Positions 35,801 through 47,964 of a DNA stretch of 64,000 nucleotides are shown here, piece after piece. Position 1 is the first letter of the stretch, and the number at the start of each line of letters is the position of its first letter. Under the pieces are notes generated by a model. The model was given only the letters and a program-made list of their open reading frames with translations, did no database searches and was not told the origin of the DNA. The position numbers were made by a program, and so were the translations under genes. Source of the stretch: Pholis gunnellus (lineage: Eukaryota; Chordata; Actinopteri; Perciformes; Pholidae); assembly GCA_910591455.2 (NCBI GenBank), contig OU342807.1:20204986-20268985 (forward strand), given 5' to 3'.

Positions 35801-37530
35801 ATTTATAACCGTAAGAATACAGCTCTAAAAGGAAAGTTCCAGTTAACAGCAACTTAATGTCTGATCTTATTAGCTTTCATTTCTCTCAGTTAGAATAACA
35901 GTTTACTCAAATCAAAGTGTATTCAATCACTTGATTGAAGTGAGGCAGAAACACGGTCTGGGCTGTAACAGTGTGTTTGGTAGATAAGGCTGTCACGGTG
36001 CCTTGTCGCCTTCTGTAATAATAATAATTACATTTTTTTTAAGTCAATAATAAGGGTAAGAAATAGGCTTCTCATAGGACTTAAATCCCAGTGACTTGGG
36101 CGGAAGTTTTGGATTTGACCCATTAATCGACCGCAACCTACTCACTACACATATTGTGTTGCTCTTTATACTACTACTACTTCTATTACTACTAAATATT
36201 GGATAAATTAAGTAACATATTCAACTTGGTTCGGTGTAAATAGCCAAATAGCTGCCGTGTGACAATCACTACAGTTACTACTATAAACACCAATTATTTA
36301 TTCCATCCTGCCAGCACAATATATCTGTAGTCCTGGTTGTGTTGCCGAGGTAGCATTATAAGCGTATGTGCTTGCACAAATGTTTGTTGCATATTACCTG
36401 CTGGTCATGTGGTCACGGGTCCAAACTGCCAAACAGGAAATGAGAGCTTCCAATGGTACAGACAGAGGGGGGTTGCATTGTTTTGAGGAATCGTCTTTTT
36501 TAAGTACTCTTGTTGTTTTTTAATTACCGTTGTCTTGCTTGATTATTGACTGACGTTGGTTCTTCTGTAGGAGGAGCTTCGTGTTTAAATGAAAGGGGTG
36601 GAGGCTCCTCAGGGGTAGTGCATTAACCAAGTTTATGTTTCAGTTCAGCTGCAGACCTGCTGGACGCTTGCTGCTAGCTGCCCAATAGGCATGCGCCTAG
36701 CCAAACTTTTCTTTTGTTGACTTGAAAAGTATATTTGTGTTTATTTTGTTTCCAGCCTGTACTGCTCGGTGGTGTTATTTAAACTTCAAATAAAACAAAT
36801 ACTGGGCGAAGATTACTCCGTGTGTTGTCCTTCCACAACTCGGGCCAATCCTTGCTTCTGACAACAAACCACAACATCCCCCGCTCATCCCCGACTCAGA
36901 CCTTTGTTGCATGAAATTTCAACACACAAAAGACACAAAAGTACAAATACATGCAAACACACCTCATCATAAAACCACCACTACTATCACCAAAGCACAT
37001 GCATATCTGTGATCTTCCTCATGTATTCTGAGCTACAGTGACATGCATGACACTGTAGATATAAAACCTCTGAAGAGAAGCTGTTAGTTTTCGCTCCTCT
37101 TTATTCTTTTTCTGTCCCTTGAGCTTTAATGAATAAACACAGTGTACAGCACAAAACAACTATCTCAGGACCAGGGTTTTTTGTTTTTTTTACCACCAAT
37201 CAGTTAAAAATGGAAGATGCACACAGACCCAATCATGGCCCAAATGAAAAAGATGTGTGTGTGTTTGCTGCTTGTTATCAACATCCATCATGGAATTGAG
37301 TCCTTGCTTGAATTTTCCTTAATTTTGTTCAAGTAACAGTCTCAAAACCAAAACATTAAAGCTACCTCCGTCTATCTGATGGGTCTCTACTTTTTAAAAG
37401 ATTTTAAAACACGACCTTTGGATTTGGGATTTTGGTGTATTGGAGATGGACAAAAGAAAATGCACGACTCAGCTCACTAACAACACTCAATCAAAAAATA
37501 TGGGCTAAAAACACTCATCAAAACCACTCT

Positions 37531-37588
37531 GACATATATATATCATATATATATATAGACTATCATATATGTATATATGTATATATAA
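37531..37588. repeat. AT-rich palindromic tract
   Basis: Repeated ATATATAT segments that can fold back on themselves, interrupted by GACTATC. Simple-sequence origin is likely. Confidence 0.8.
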
Positions 37589-38060
37589 ATCCTTACAAGC
37601 TCGTTCAGGCTTTCAGAGATTGCCCGTATGTTTTCATTATTTTGTCCATCTTAGCAGGAGAAGCAGCGGTCTTTCTGACTTCTTTGTGTCTCAAAGGAAC
37701 TTTGGTTTGTTCCGGCCTCAGATTTAAAGAGCAGGGGGTTCACAGTTGGAGTGAGACAGATCGCTCGATCACTGAAAGAAACAGAGCTAATCAGTCGCTT
37801 CGATGCAGTGTGAAATACACATGCACACACAGTGCTATCAGAACATTTTAAGTCAAATCATTAATGAATCACCTTAACAAGCTAAGCACAGAACAGAGAG
37901 GCCACGACATAGAGGTCGTCCTGCGGGATACAGTAAAAAGCCTCAACTGCCAGCGTTAATGAGATGACCTGACAAACAGACGAAGATTTGCCTTTTCCTC
38001 AATCCGTCGGGGAAAAAACTGAAAAGAGAGAGAGATGGAGAAAAGAGGATGAAAGACGAG

Positions 38061-38067
38061 TGTGTGG

Positions 38068-38107
<40 letters not shown>
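38061..38107. repeat. (TG)n microsatellite
   Basis: About twenty TG units with one early GC interruption, ending in a G run. Confidence 0.95.
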
Positions 38108-38109
<2 letters not shown>

Positions 38110-39411
38110 GGGTTATACATTATTCATGACCTTCCTTCCTTGGTCGAGTAAGGCTGGACTCATGGGAGTTACTGTATGTTTATATGATTTTGCCATTATG
38201 AAGGTCCTTTAAGGCTATAGCTCCTTGGCTTTTTTCCCCCAAATTGAATTAATTTAGTTTTATAGAGTATCAGTGCATTAGTTGCATATTACAATGTTAT
38301 CTATTTAGCATTTCTTTCAACCCTGACCTTCCAGTCGGTCATTCAACTAAATAATAAGCCCTTAAGAATAAATCTGAAACTAAAATCAATTTGAGATTGA
38401 TGATACAACAGAGGACACATGAGGACAATGCCACACTAGCCTGCCTTCAGCTGTCTGGTCATTTAATGTGGCCTTTTCTAGTCTGGTGTGACTTTGTCCA
38501 AGTTTAGATAAAATAAGCATTTCTCTCAGTTTACCGATGATGACTTTGTGAATGCACCAGCGTGACATTAACTAAAATAGCACAAGGCATAAAAGTAATC
38601 ACTCATCGTTTTACAATTACATGTCTCCAAATGCACACAAAACTAAGTTTTCAACAAACATTTCTGAAGAAAAGCAAATATCGGAAAAACCCACATCACG
38701 AGTTAAGACTTATTAAGAGTATTTTATGAAGAGTTATGTGTTGTATTTCAGAGCACAATTTCAGTTATAGATACTGTTTTGTACAGGGTTTTATGAAGAT
38801 CAAACGTGTAAATAGAACAAAATCACGTTTGTTTAAGGAGAATGAGCTACAGATTTTTGCTTGTGGTAGTTTAAGTCTGCTCTCAGTTCATTATAATATA
38901 TTAATTAAATAATAGATTGAATAGTCTCATTTGGGTGCAGTTCTTTAAATTCTTCAGGAACAGTTATTTCTGCTTTATTGCTCTTACAGATGTGACTGAT
39001 GTTGCTGATTTAAATCCCACGAACACATAATCCAGATCTGTTCTGCATATGAATTTGGTTACAGGTACACCTATCTGTAGCTTCATTTCTTTTAAAAGAG
39101 CGTGAATATTAGATAACATGCTACAGCGCACATTCAAATTCATACGCTTACAGTAGTTGTACTGCATAGAGATTTTGCCTCACCAGACTTCCTTTAAACA
39201 ATGGCCTTGAGCTAGCGGGTCCATCTGCACTTGGTGATACAGACGCCGCCGCACATCAAGTGGCCTCTGGCAGAGTGAGCGGGCAGGGCGAAAGAAGAGC
39301 GGAGGACTGAAAAGGGTGCAAGCTTGCCCTGAAGCGGGCTTACTAATGGAGTATATTGAATGTGATATTGTCATAGATATCTAAATATTGTTTGTTTACT
39401 TACATATATAC

Positions 39412-39855
39412 ACATGACCAGTTTTCACAGATCCCTGGTTTCCTACACTCGCTACCTGTTGCTTTTAGAATTCATTTAAAGATGTTATTGAGTACGAACA
39501 GAGCCCCGAGAGGTCATCTATCAGGTCTCTTATTGCCTTATGTCCCTTCCTGCAGCTTTAGGTATTTGGACGCATTGCTCGCTGTTGTTCCATGGTCCAG
39601 ATAGACCATGACTAGACCATGGGATGACCTACCCGAGGAGATCAGGGCTGCAAACTCGGTCTCATCTTATAACCCTTTTAAAACCAACTTTTTTGAAGTG
39701 CTTTTAATTTTTGGTTGTATTTGTGTTTTATGACAATTTAATTCATTCTACTCTCTGTGTTTGTGTATATATTGTAAAGCACTTCATGAGAGTGTTTTGA
39801 AAGGTGCTATATAAATAGTTTACTATTTCAACTATTATTATTATATATATATATA
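39412..39855 (+). mobile_element. L2-like LINE 3' end
   Basis: The translated + strand reads HSLPVAFRIHLKML, PYVPSCSFRYLDALLAVVP and WDDLPEEIRAANSVSSYNPF, then KTNFFEVL. This is the LHWLPV..RI.FK / LP..IR.A.S...FK...K pattern at the C-terminus of L2/Rex1-type reverse transcriptases. A tail with TTGTAAAGCACTTCATGAGA and GGTGCTATATAAATA then a TAT/ATT repeat follows, as usual for this clade. A stop and frame change before WDDLP show it is dead. Confidence 0.75.
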
Positions 39856-41247
39856 TATTATTATGATTTTGTATGATTTTCTTTCAATGAACGGAGTGTA
39901 GAGGAACATCTTAGAGATCACAGTGCCCTCTGAGTAAGATGCAGCAGTGAAGATCTTATTCATTCTTTCAACCCTTTAAGGGTCAATCTCACCAAAGTCC
40001 CTTGAGTTTTACTGAAACAACACTTAAGATGGATAAGAGGCAAAATGATAACTAGAAAAAAATGTTGTCAGTCTGTAAATAGAGGATCCGCATAACTGTT
40101 TGAGCAGCATTACCTCATGTTGTTTGGATATGAAACCATTTAAAAGACAGCTTGTATACACACATAACCGCAGAGCAATCTTTTTAAATTGGAGGAGATA
40201 AGCATTTGATATCCACAACACAGAAAAGGTGGGGTATGTATTACCTACTGCAACTCTTTCAATATACGATTACCACATTTGTTTCTAATTTCAAGCACCA
40301 TAGCATTTATATTTAATAGATTCATAATTGTTCATCATCGCTCAATACTGATTACTCGTGTGTCTCCACAGACGTGACACTAGATGGAGCTGTTGTCAAA
40401 AGGTACTCGGCTACCTCTCATCAGCAACAGTTTCTGAAGAGGCACAGAGGAATAAAACGAATTACTTTATTCCTTAAAACTAGAGCAGAACAAGGGACAG
40501 ATAGCAGTTGAGATTAAAGAGTGCACCACTAAATGTGTATTAATTATCACCAACAGAGCACTTTGCAACACACGGTTTCAATGTTGGGGGGGGGGTAATC
40601 AATTTGGGAAAGTGCCAGCTCACTCAGTTTGTGGGCACATCGGTACACGATGCAGATTAGCTCTTTCCATCCTGCGGATAGCCCCCATGACAGCTCATTC
40701 TGCTGGGTTCACTGGCACTGTGCCTAACTCTCTGTTTGAAGGGAGGGCCATGTTAATGTGGTAAGATAATGAACTCTGTTCAAAAGTATTTTTCTCTTAC
40801 AGTACAAATCGGTGGGAAAGAAATGTGACTTTACATGAAACTCTGAAGCATGTTTTTGGTTAATTCATTAGTGGTTTGACCAAACTCCAAAAACAATATA
40901 ATTGTGTTTAATAGTTGATATTCTGTTGTTGCTTTACATCACAAGACCAAACGATCCGCTGTCTCGGTTCTTTTTGAACTAATTCTAACACATGATTGAA
41001 GAATGCTGTGTCAGTTTTGAGGTCTCACTTGTTGTGTTCTTCTACCTTCTGAGATTTTAGCACTCTGTGATACAAATGAATATTTTCATTTTTGCAGAAG
41101 ATGTTGAGTGATGAACATCATTCATTCATTGAATAGATATGGGTACCCTGTATAATATATACAGTATATAGTGTGTGTATTTATTTCATGCATTTTACAG
41201 ACAATAGTGGAAAAAACAAGCTTATTGTTTATCAAATCCCATTAACC
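39856..41247. other. intergenic downstream of cacng5
   Basis: No gene is seen; a G run lies at 40587-40596. The remainder is AT-rich. Confidence 0.5.
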
Positions 41248-43668
41248 TTTATTTCATTGTGTATACATATTCCATTGCACATTTAACATCATGAAAATGA
41301 CTGATTGTAAAAATACAAAGACATTTACATTTCATGTTTGACAATACTTTAAATTTAAGGAAGTATAACTTTATGTAAAAGCTCACCTGGTCAATGTGAT
41401 ACAGGAGGCAAAGCAGCAGTTGCAGATTAATCTACCAAACAAATCCGCCTGTAAAACAATGAATCTATATACAGACACTGGTGATTTCATATTTACAGCG
41501 TTTAAAATAAACTAAATGAAAGTGGTCTATATACCAAAACAGAGTGAGCGTAGCTTGGCCCAGTTAGTGCTTGTTAGTTTGTTTGTTTGTTTGACTTACT
41601 GCAGGTGGAATACCATGATCCAGTGTGGAAATGTTGCATTCCCTTAAAAATATGTGGAGTTCACACCATGCAACATTAAATACTGACGATTATACTTTTA
41701 GTAATATATCAAACTAACAAGACAAAATGCTTTGTATTATATTTACTCACTCACGTAATGCTGCATGAAATGTATATATTCAAAACTTAACGTGAAGCCA
41801 CTTAACCTGGATACAACTTCTTGCTTGGCACACTAGGGATTGCAGTATATTCGTAAAACAAGCATCTTGGAATATTCTGTTATAAGGGGGTAAATTAGAA
41901 AAATATTCATCTATAATACGGGTTAACATATCTCTGTAGGAGAGGTATTTTACTATAAGCAAAGCAAATCTCATTTAGCAGTGTTTCCTACAGCACAATG
42001 GCTCCATATTAAAATAGTCTTTAAAACAACCCGACTCGTTTACATTTTCCATCAAAACCATCGCCACACAATTCCATATTCTCCCCTTTGTCCTTATGTC
42101 ATTTAAATGTATAATATATGTTTTTTAACTCCAATCTGATCAACACATACAGTGCCGCCCCGGTTTGGATGAATATATTTTATCTTTAATTTATTAACTA
42201 CGACTGAATACAGGAAGCATAGTTTCTCTGAGGAAACATAAGGTTTACTTACATCTGTATTGTTTGAATTACAGATGTAAAGCAGTCCTGTATTGTCTTT
42301 AATAACGAGTTGTGAGAGCAAAAAAAGCTTTTTTTTTATGTGTTTTGGCTGTTTCCATTACTTTACAAGAATATACAATAAATACACTCAAAGTTTATAA
42401 ATAACCATTAATATATTCAGATTTAAAATGAATGTTTCTCATTTGCTTGGACTAGCAGCCCATAATACAAACCTTTCCTTTGGTGTCACTATTTACTGTG
42501 AACTGGTAAAACGAACTATTGTAAAATTTGAACCACATATAATGTATGTAAATGCAAAAAAAAAAGCTTCTGTTACAGCTTTAAAAGTTTCAGAAAACAC
42601 CTGTGACCACATCACACTGAAGTATTTCTGGCTGTTGACTGAAAGTCAGTGTGATTTGCAAATTGTTTTTAAAATCACACAACTCTCCCAGCCCGTAACC
42701 CAATCTAAACAGTTTGTTTTTTAAATGGCTTGTCATTCGAGATGATCTGCTTGAATGGTAGAAAGTCACATTCGTCATGTGTTTCATAAGCTTTGGCTAC
42801 AGCACTCGACAAGTCTGAAACAGCTGTGATGTGTCTGAGGACACAGTATAATGTGACAAAAAGACGTTTTCTGCACCAACTAAGGAGTGACAAACAGACG
42901 CGAGTGTAACTTGTGCACACAAACAGCGGGTGCACATGTACAATTTGTAGTAGAAAGGAGCTTTTAACAATTTCAATTTAATCAAAAACAAAAGTCTGCA
43001 CCATTTGTGCTGTGATCATATGGTCAAATTGAGGAAATGTTTTGTGAACATCTAAGATTTATCATTCTAAGCATATTGTCCCATCACCTAGGACCTAGGT
43101 GATCTGTGGCTGAAAGCACATGCTGTAGTGTTTGGTTTTGAAACGTGCAGACTCTGCATCCATTGCACGAAGTTGCTTTCCAGTTCTAAATGCTCGCTTT
43201 CTGCAGTTGTGTGATGTGTACGCCCGTCAAAAAGCTATCAGGACTGTGGTAATACTACAAGCAAATAGTGGACGTGCTCACTCCAGGTTGAGGCTGGTCA
43301 AGTTACTCCTTTCAAATAACGTTGTGCTACCCTTGCTATTTCAGCAGGTTGATAGTCGCCCACCACTTAACACTAGTGAAAAAGTACAACGGGGTTAAAC
43401 CCTTTCCCTTCCCTCCCAAAACGAGACTGAGCAGAGAATAAAGTGAACTGACCAACCCTCAACTTAAGTTTGGCTCCAAACAGAAGCACAACGTGTGACT
43501 AAAAGAATCTGCAGTAGGGAGGGTAGAGATAATCAGCTCATAGTCAAGACACTTGAAGGGAGCGATTCAAACTGGATAATATTAAATTATCTGACAATTT
43601 TACTCCAAAATCCAGATAGATAAGTATGACCCCTACGGTGCTAACACAACCACTCTAACGCCTCTTCT
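41248..43668 (-). other. cacng5: possible 3' UTR of cacng5
   Basis: AT-rich sequence follows the cacng5 stop codon on the - strand. AATAAA signals on that strand lie at 42190-42195, 41248-41253 and 41180-41185. No repeats are evident, which fits a 3' UTR, but the true end cannot be fixed from sequence. Confidence 0.3.
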
Positions 43669-43932
43669 TCAGCACGGTGAGGAGGACATTTGTTCATACT
43701 CTGGACACTTGAGGAGAGCAGGGTAGTTGGAGGAGTTCATCTGGAGGGAGGACTCAGAGGAGATGGCGGATGCACTGCGACCTCGTCCGGCCCAGGCGTC
43801 TGGATGGAGGAACTGGCCGGAGTAATCTGAGCAGTTGCTGAGGCGAGGCTGGTAGAAGCCCTGACGGGGCCGGTACATTTCCTCTGCTGTGTAGCGCTTC
43901 ATGAACAAGTACACCGACATGACACCTGCAGT
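43669..43932 (-). CDS. cacng5: cacng5 coding exon 5
   Basis: Begins after acceptor CCCAACAG; the intron side is a run of 23 C on the sense strand. It encodes TAGVMSVYLFMKRYTAEEMY and the tail to the TGA at 43671-43669. The preceding exon ends in a complete GAG codon, so the join is phase 0. Confidence 0.96.
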   Translation of the reverse strand, partial: TAGVMSVYLFMKRYTAEEMYRPRQGFYQPRLSNCSDYSGQFLHPDAWAGRGRSASAISSESSLQMNSSNYPALLKCPEYEQMSSSPC

Positions 43933-46900
43933 CTGTTGGGGGGGGGGGGGGGGGGGGGGGAGAGACAATTTATTCTCTAAAAAAACACATTCTTTTCACA
44001 AACAAGAACCGCATTTTCAACCATTAAAATGAATCATTGACTCAAATGACTTGCATAAACACATTGCAGATTAGAGAATTGTGCACTTATTTGATGATAA
44101 ATGATTTCCCCCTTAAACCATCAAACAAAATCAACCCCCTAAAGTGAACACCTGAATCATGGCTTAGGTTTAGGGTGGATGTTAGAATTTGCTGCATCTG
44201 TGTGGATCTTTCTTGCTTCCTTCTTTTTCCTCCTGTTTTTTTAAATGAGATCAATTTCACAATTTCACAGAAAAATAACGATGCACATTCAATGTTTTCA
44301 GTGTGATGTTGTATTAGGACTATTTCTCACAACACAATACAATACAGTTGTTCATATCAGAAGGGATTTGGCCAAATTCAGATGCTTGAAGATGCATTTC
44401 TCACTCGGAGAAGGCTGATTTTATGTTTCTTAGGATACTAATCGAAGGATAACTCAGAACATCTGTTGAAGGCCTAAAGTGTTCTGTAAATGATGAACGC
44501 AACACATGAGAGCTGTAAACTAGCAAAAGCAGAACATTAACACAATTATGTAAACATGAACTTTCACAAGCAACATCACAACATACAAAGAAAATATGAA
44601 AGGCACCTTGACAGACTAACAAAGTTCTTCTACCCTGGGGCCCTTATCAGAGAAAATCCGTCTCAATGCATACGTCCAGGCATCAAGCAGAAACGGGCAC
44701 ATGGCCGATTAAAAATGTTTTTTTAATCCACTTTTTTGTGAAGTTACCTCAGTGAGCAGGAACGAGATGGCAGCAGAGGCAAATGACCAGCCGTACTGGT
44801 AGCTGAAGTAGGCCTCATTAGTTTTGGTTCTGTTCAACATTTCGTCATTTATGTTGGAGATGTACAACACCAGACCGACCACCAGAGAGAGACCTGAAGG
44901 AGGCAGAGACTATGTTTATTTAAAATCCTTTTGCACTTCATTTATTTCAGTTCACCTTCTCACGTGTAAATGTCTGTTGGTTGACTGATTTGGAGAGGTT
45001 GTGAGTAAAAGTTAAACCAAGTACCTGACAGGATGAAGAAAATTCCAGAAACAAAGGCCAGGATGGTGCGATGGGGTCGGATGTGTCCAATGTTACTGAG
45101 CACAAAGCCAATGAACATGAAGAAGAGGCTGACCAGAGGGAAGGGTGTGGCGGAACGGATCATCTCTGGAAGAACACAAGAAAAATGAATCAGTTTGTTT
45201 GGGAGTGAAAAACTTTTACTGAATTTGATTCGAGATGTGCCAATTATACAGCAGTCGTTTGTCTCCAAACGTTGTTTTTTGCTCTTCATTTTTTTTGTGC
45301 AATGTCTTCGGGGACTTTGTGAAACGTTTCTGATGTTTTCCACTGAGGCTAGTCTTACTCGTAGAGGCGGCGTCTCACGGGTTTAGGACACGCTTCCTTA
45401 TTCATATCAAGACGAAGCTGGACCTCCCTACTGTGAGCAAATGGCACAGTACCTCCCAGAAGAGAAGATTCTTTCCAGACCCCCCATTGTGTTCTCCATT
45501 ACACAAAATGTTACCCTTCCAGCTAAGTGGACCAGATGTTTAAGCCCATAACATTAATGGAACTGTTTATTCAATTAGTTTGGTAAAGTTCTTGCCTATT
45601 ACAATGTACCTTAGATAACCAACACCACAAAAACTCTTTGGGGGAGTCTTTTTGGATTTGGAGTCTGAAATATGGGCAAATTAAAAAAAAGCTTCAGTGT
45701 TTAGAGTTATAAACTTAAACCTTGTCTTTTTCACATTCAAGTTTCTGTCACTTCTTCTGCCTTCTTCACTTCCACATCAATTCTCCTGTCTCCTACTTCT
45801 CTCTTTCTTATCTAAAACATACTTTAAAAAAAATCACCCCTTAGATAAATGCACATATTTAATTATTTTCAAAAGTGTGTTATTCATTGCATCTCAGAAG
45901 TTTCGAAGTGTTGAAATTTGACTTTTACTGCTAGTTTATCTTTGTCTTAATATGTCTTACTTCTTTGACATTAAAGACTGTCCTTGGACTGCAGCTTGAA
46001 GTCAAGAGTGATATGGGCAATGACGTAGGTTTGCATATGGCCGGTATGGACATGTCCCTACCAATATTTTGGGAGGACTGTATTGACCCTACAGGAGATT
46101 TTATTATTTTAAGAATTTTGCGGAATTTCTTCCATTTAACCCTTTTGTCTACAGTACACATTTGAGCCACATGAGGGAGCCTGAATCTTCATCTTGTTCT
46201 AATAATTGTAATCTATTTATATTACTGAATCATGTCTGAAAGGCTGTCTTACGTTCTGTTAGTTTTACAGATGAGAGGAAAATAAAAGAATGATATTGCC
46301 TGTTAACTCTACCTAAATACATTGATTTGGTCTCATTTATAAAGTATTGAATATGTATATTTGTTTTCAATCAAAAATACTTAAAACTAATTTGTGATTT
46401 ATCAAAATAGCTGGTTTAGCCCTTAGATATATGATGTGGAAATGGCAGTCAAACTGGTCAGGAACGTTCAATTCCGTACAAATGTGCTCTTCTCATGATT
46501 TATAGAGATTGTGAATCGGGACGCGATGGCTGCTTAGAAAAAAAAAAGTATGGGAAACACTGCACTCGTGTGACACAGGACTTAAAACAATTCCCCTCTT
46601 GTTCTGAAACTAGCAGGCACAATGGAGTCGCTTTCATGTATCAGAGTTCAGTGAATGGAAACGCCAAACATACTGCATCAACTAAACAGAAGACGTAAAT
46701 AGTTAGTAATGAGCACCTAAATGAAGCTAACGCCTTAACAGCTTGTCCCTGCTGTACTTCATAGCTTCATAGTGCAAGTTAGCTTGAATGTCCCCATCGG
46801 GCCTGCGATCGAGCAGCAGAGGTAACAACATGTTGAATTCAACCCTTCACGCCCCAACCACTGCGTCCCTAGTTGCCACTCTAGTTCATAGCGAAACCTT

Positions 46901-47892
46901 TCTAACTATACACTGAGCGCCTGAACAGCTTTGTAGCATTGGCCATATAACAGTGCAGTGTGAGCAGTTACTTACTCAGGACACTGACAGTGGAATCAGA
47001 TGTCAGCTGGAGGTTAGTGGGCATCACATACTCGATGGTAAAACACCGGCCTTTCTCCTCCCCTGGAACAAAGGACAGGGAAAGAAATATTCATCTTGAG
47101 CATTCGACACATCTGAATAAACTGTTGATTCACCCACTGTGACACAAGTCAAACACAGAAACACATTACAGTGTGCCAACAGAATACAGATACGTCTTTG
47201 GGCTTTTTTGTATGATGATAATACCTATCTTGGGGAGAAGTTATGACTGTAAATCATAGAAGTTTCAGTAAGATGTATTTTCATGTGCAGAAATGAGTAA
47301 ACCTTGTGCAATGTCTGTGTTATAATTACAGCTTGTTTCCTCTGTGAAACTGTTGAATGCTACTTACATTTTTCTTCTTTTTTAAACTCACAGCAATTTG
47401 CAATCGAACATGGAATCAAGAGCTGGTTTCAAACTACACACAATTTCTGTGTCTGTATTTTCTGGAGGAACACCCAGCATTAGATTTTAGCACCTTTCCC
47501 TTCATCACTTTGACAAATATAGTACAAAGTCTCGCACCAAAAATAACTGACACACATATGCACACTCTTGCAACAGATGTCTTTCTCACCACTTTTGTAA
47601 CCCCACATACTATGAGGTGTTGGCTTAAGTGAGATGTTGTGGTTTAGCATATAATTACCTTTCATAATACATGCTATGTGTTTATCATGCATACTAGAAC
47701 AATGCATGATAAGTGTTTGGGTCAGGCAAGGACAAAATATAAGTATAGACACGTTACATTAATCTTAATCTATTAAGCACTATGGTGTTGCATTAATTAC
47801 AGTGCATACTAATAATGAATACTGGTGCATAGTTATTGATAGAGAATATAAAGAGTAAACATGTAACTCTCTTCTCTACTTTGTTTTATACT

Positions 47893-47964
<72 letters not shown>

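Larger units (their letters stand above)
32881..39180. other. intergenic between cacng4 and cacng5
   Basis: No gene was recognised. It includes an LTR-like stretch at about 36420-36880 (poly(A) signal AATAAA near 36790 and a U5-like tail), an AT-rich palindromic tract at 37531-37588 and a (TG)n tract at 38061-38107. Confidence 0.55.

Noticed and set aside
37432..37851. 139-codon + strand open frame
   Set aside because: Runs through the AT palindrome giving Tyr/Ile repeats and has no domain similarity.
43663..43678. RE1 left half TTCAGCAC at the cacng5 stop codon
   Set aside because: No right half follows at canonical or expanded spacing, and the bases are explained by the conserved coding end.
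47894..47961. CRISPR-like or satellite array
   Set aside because: A simple dinucleotide tract with no spacers; this is eukaryotic DNA.
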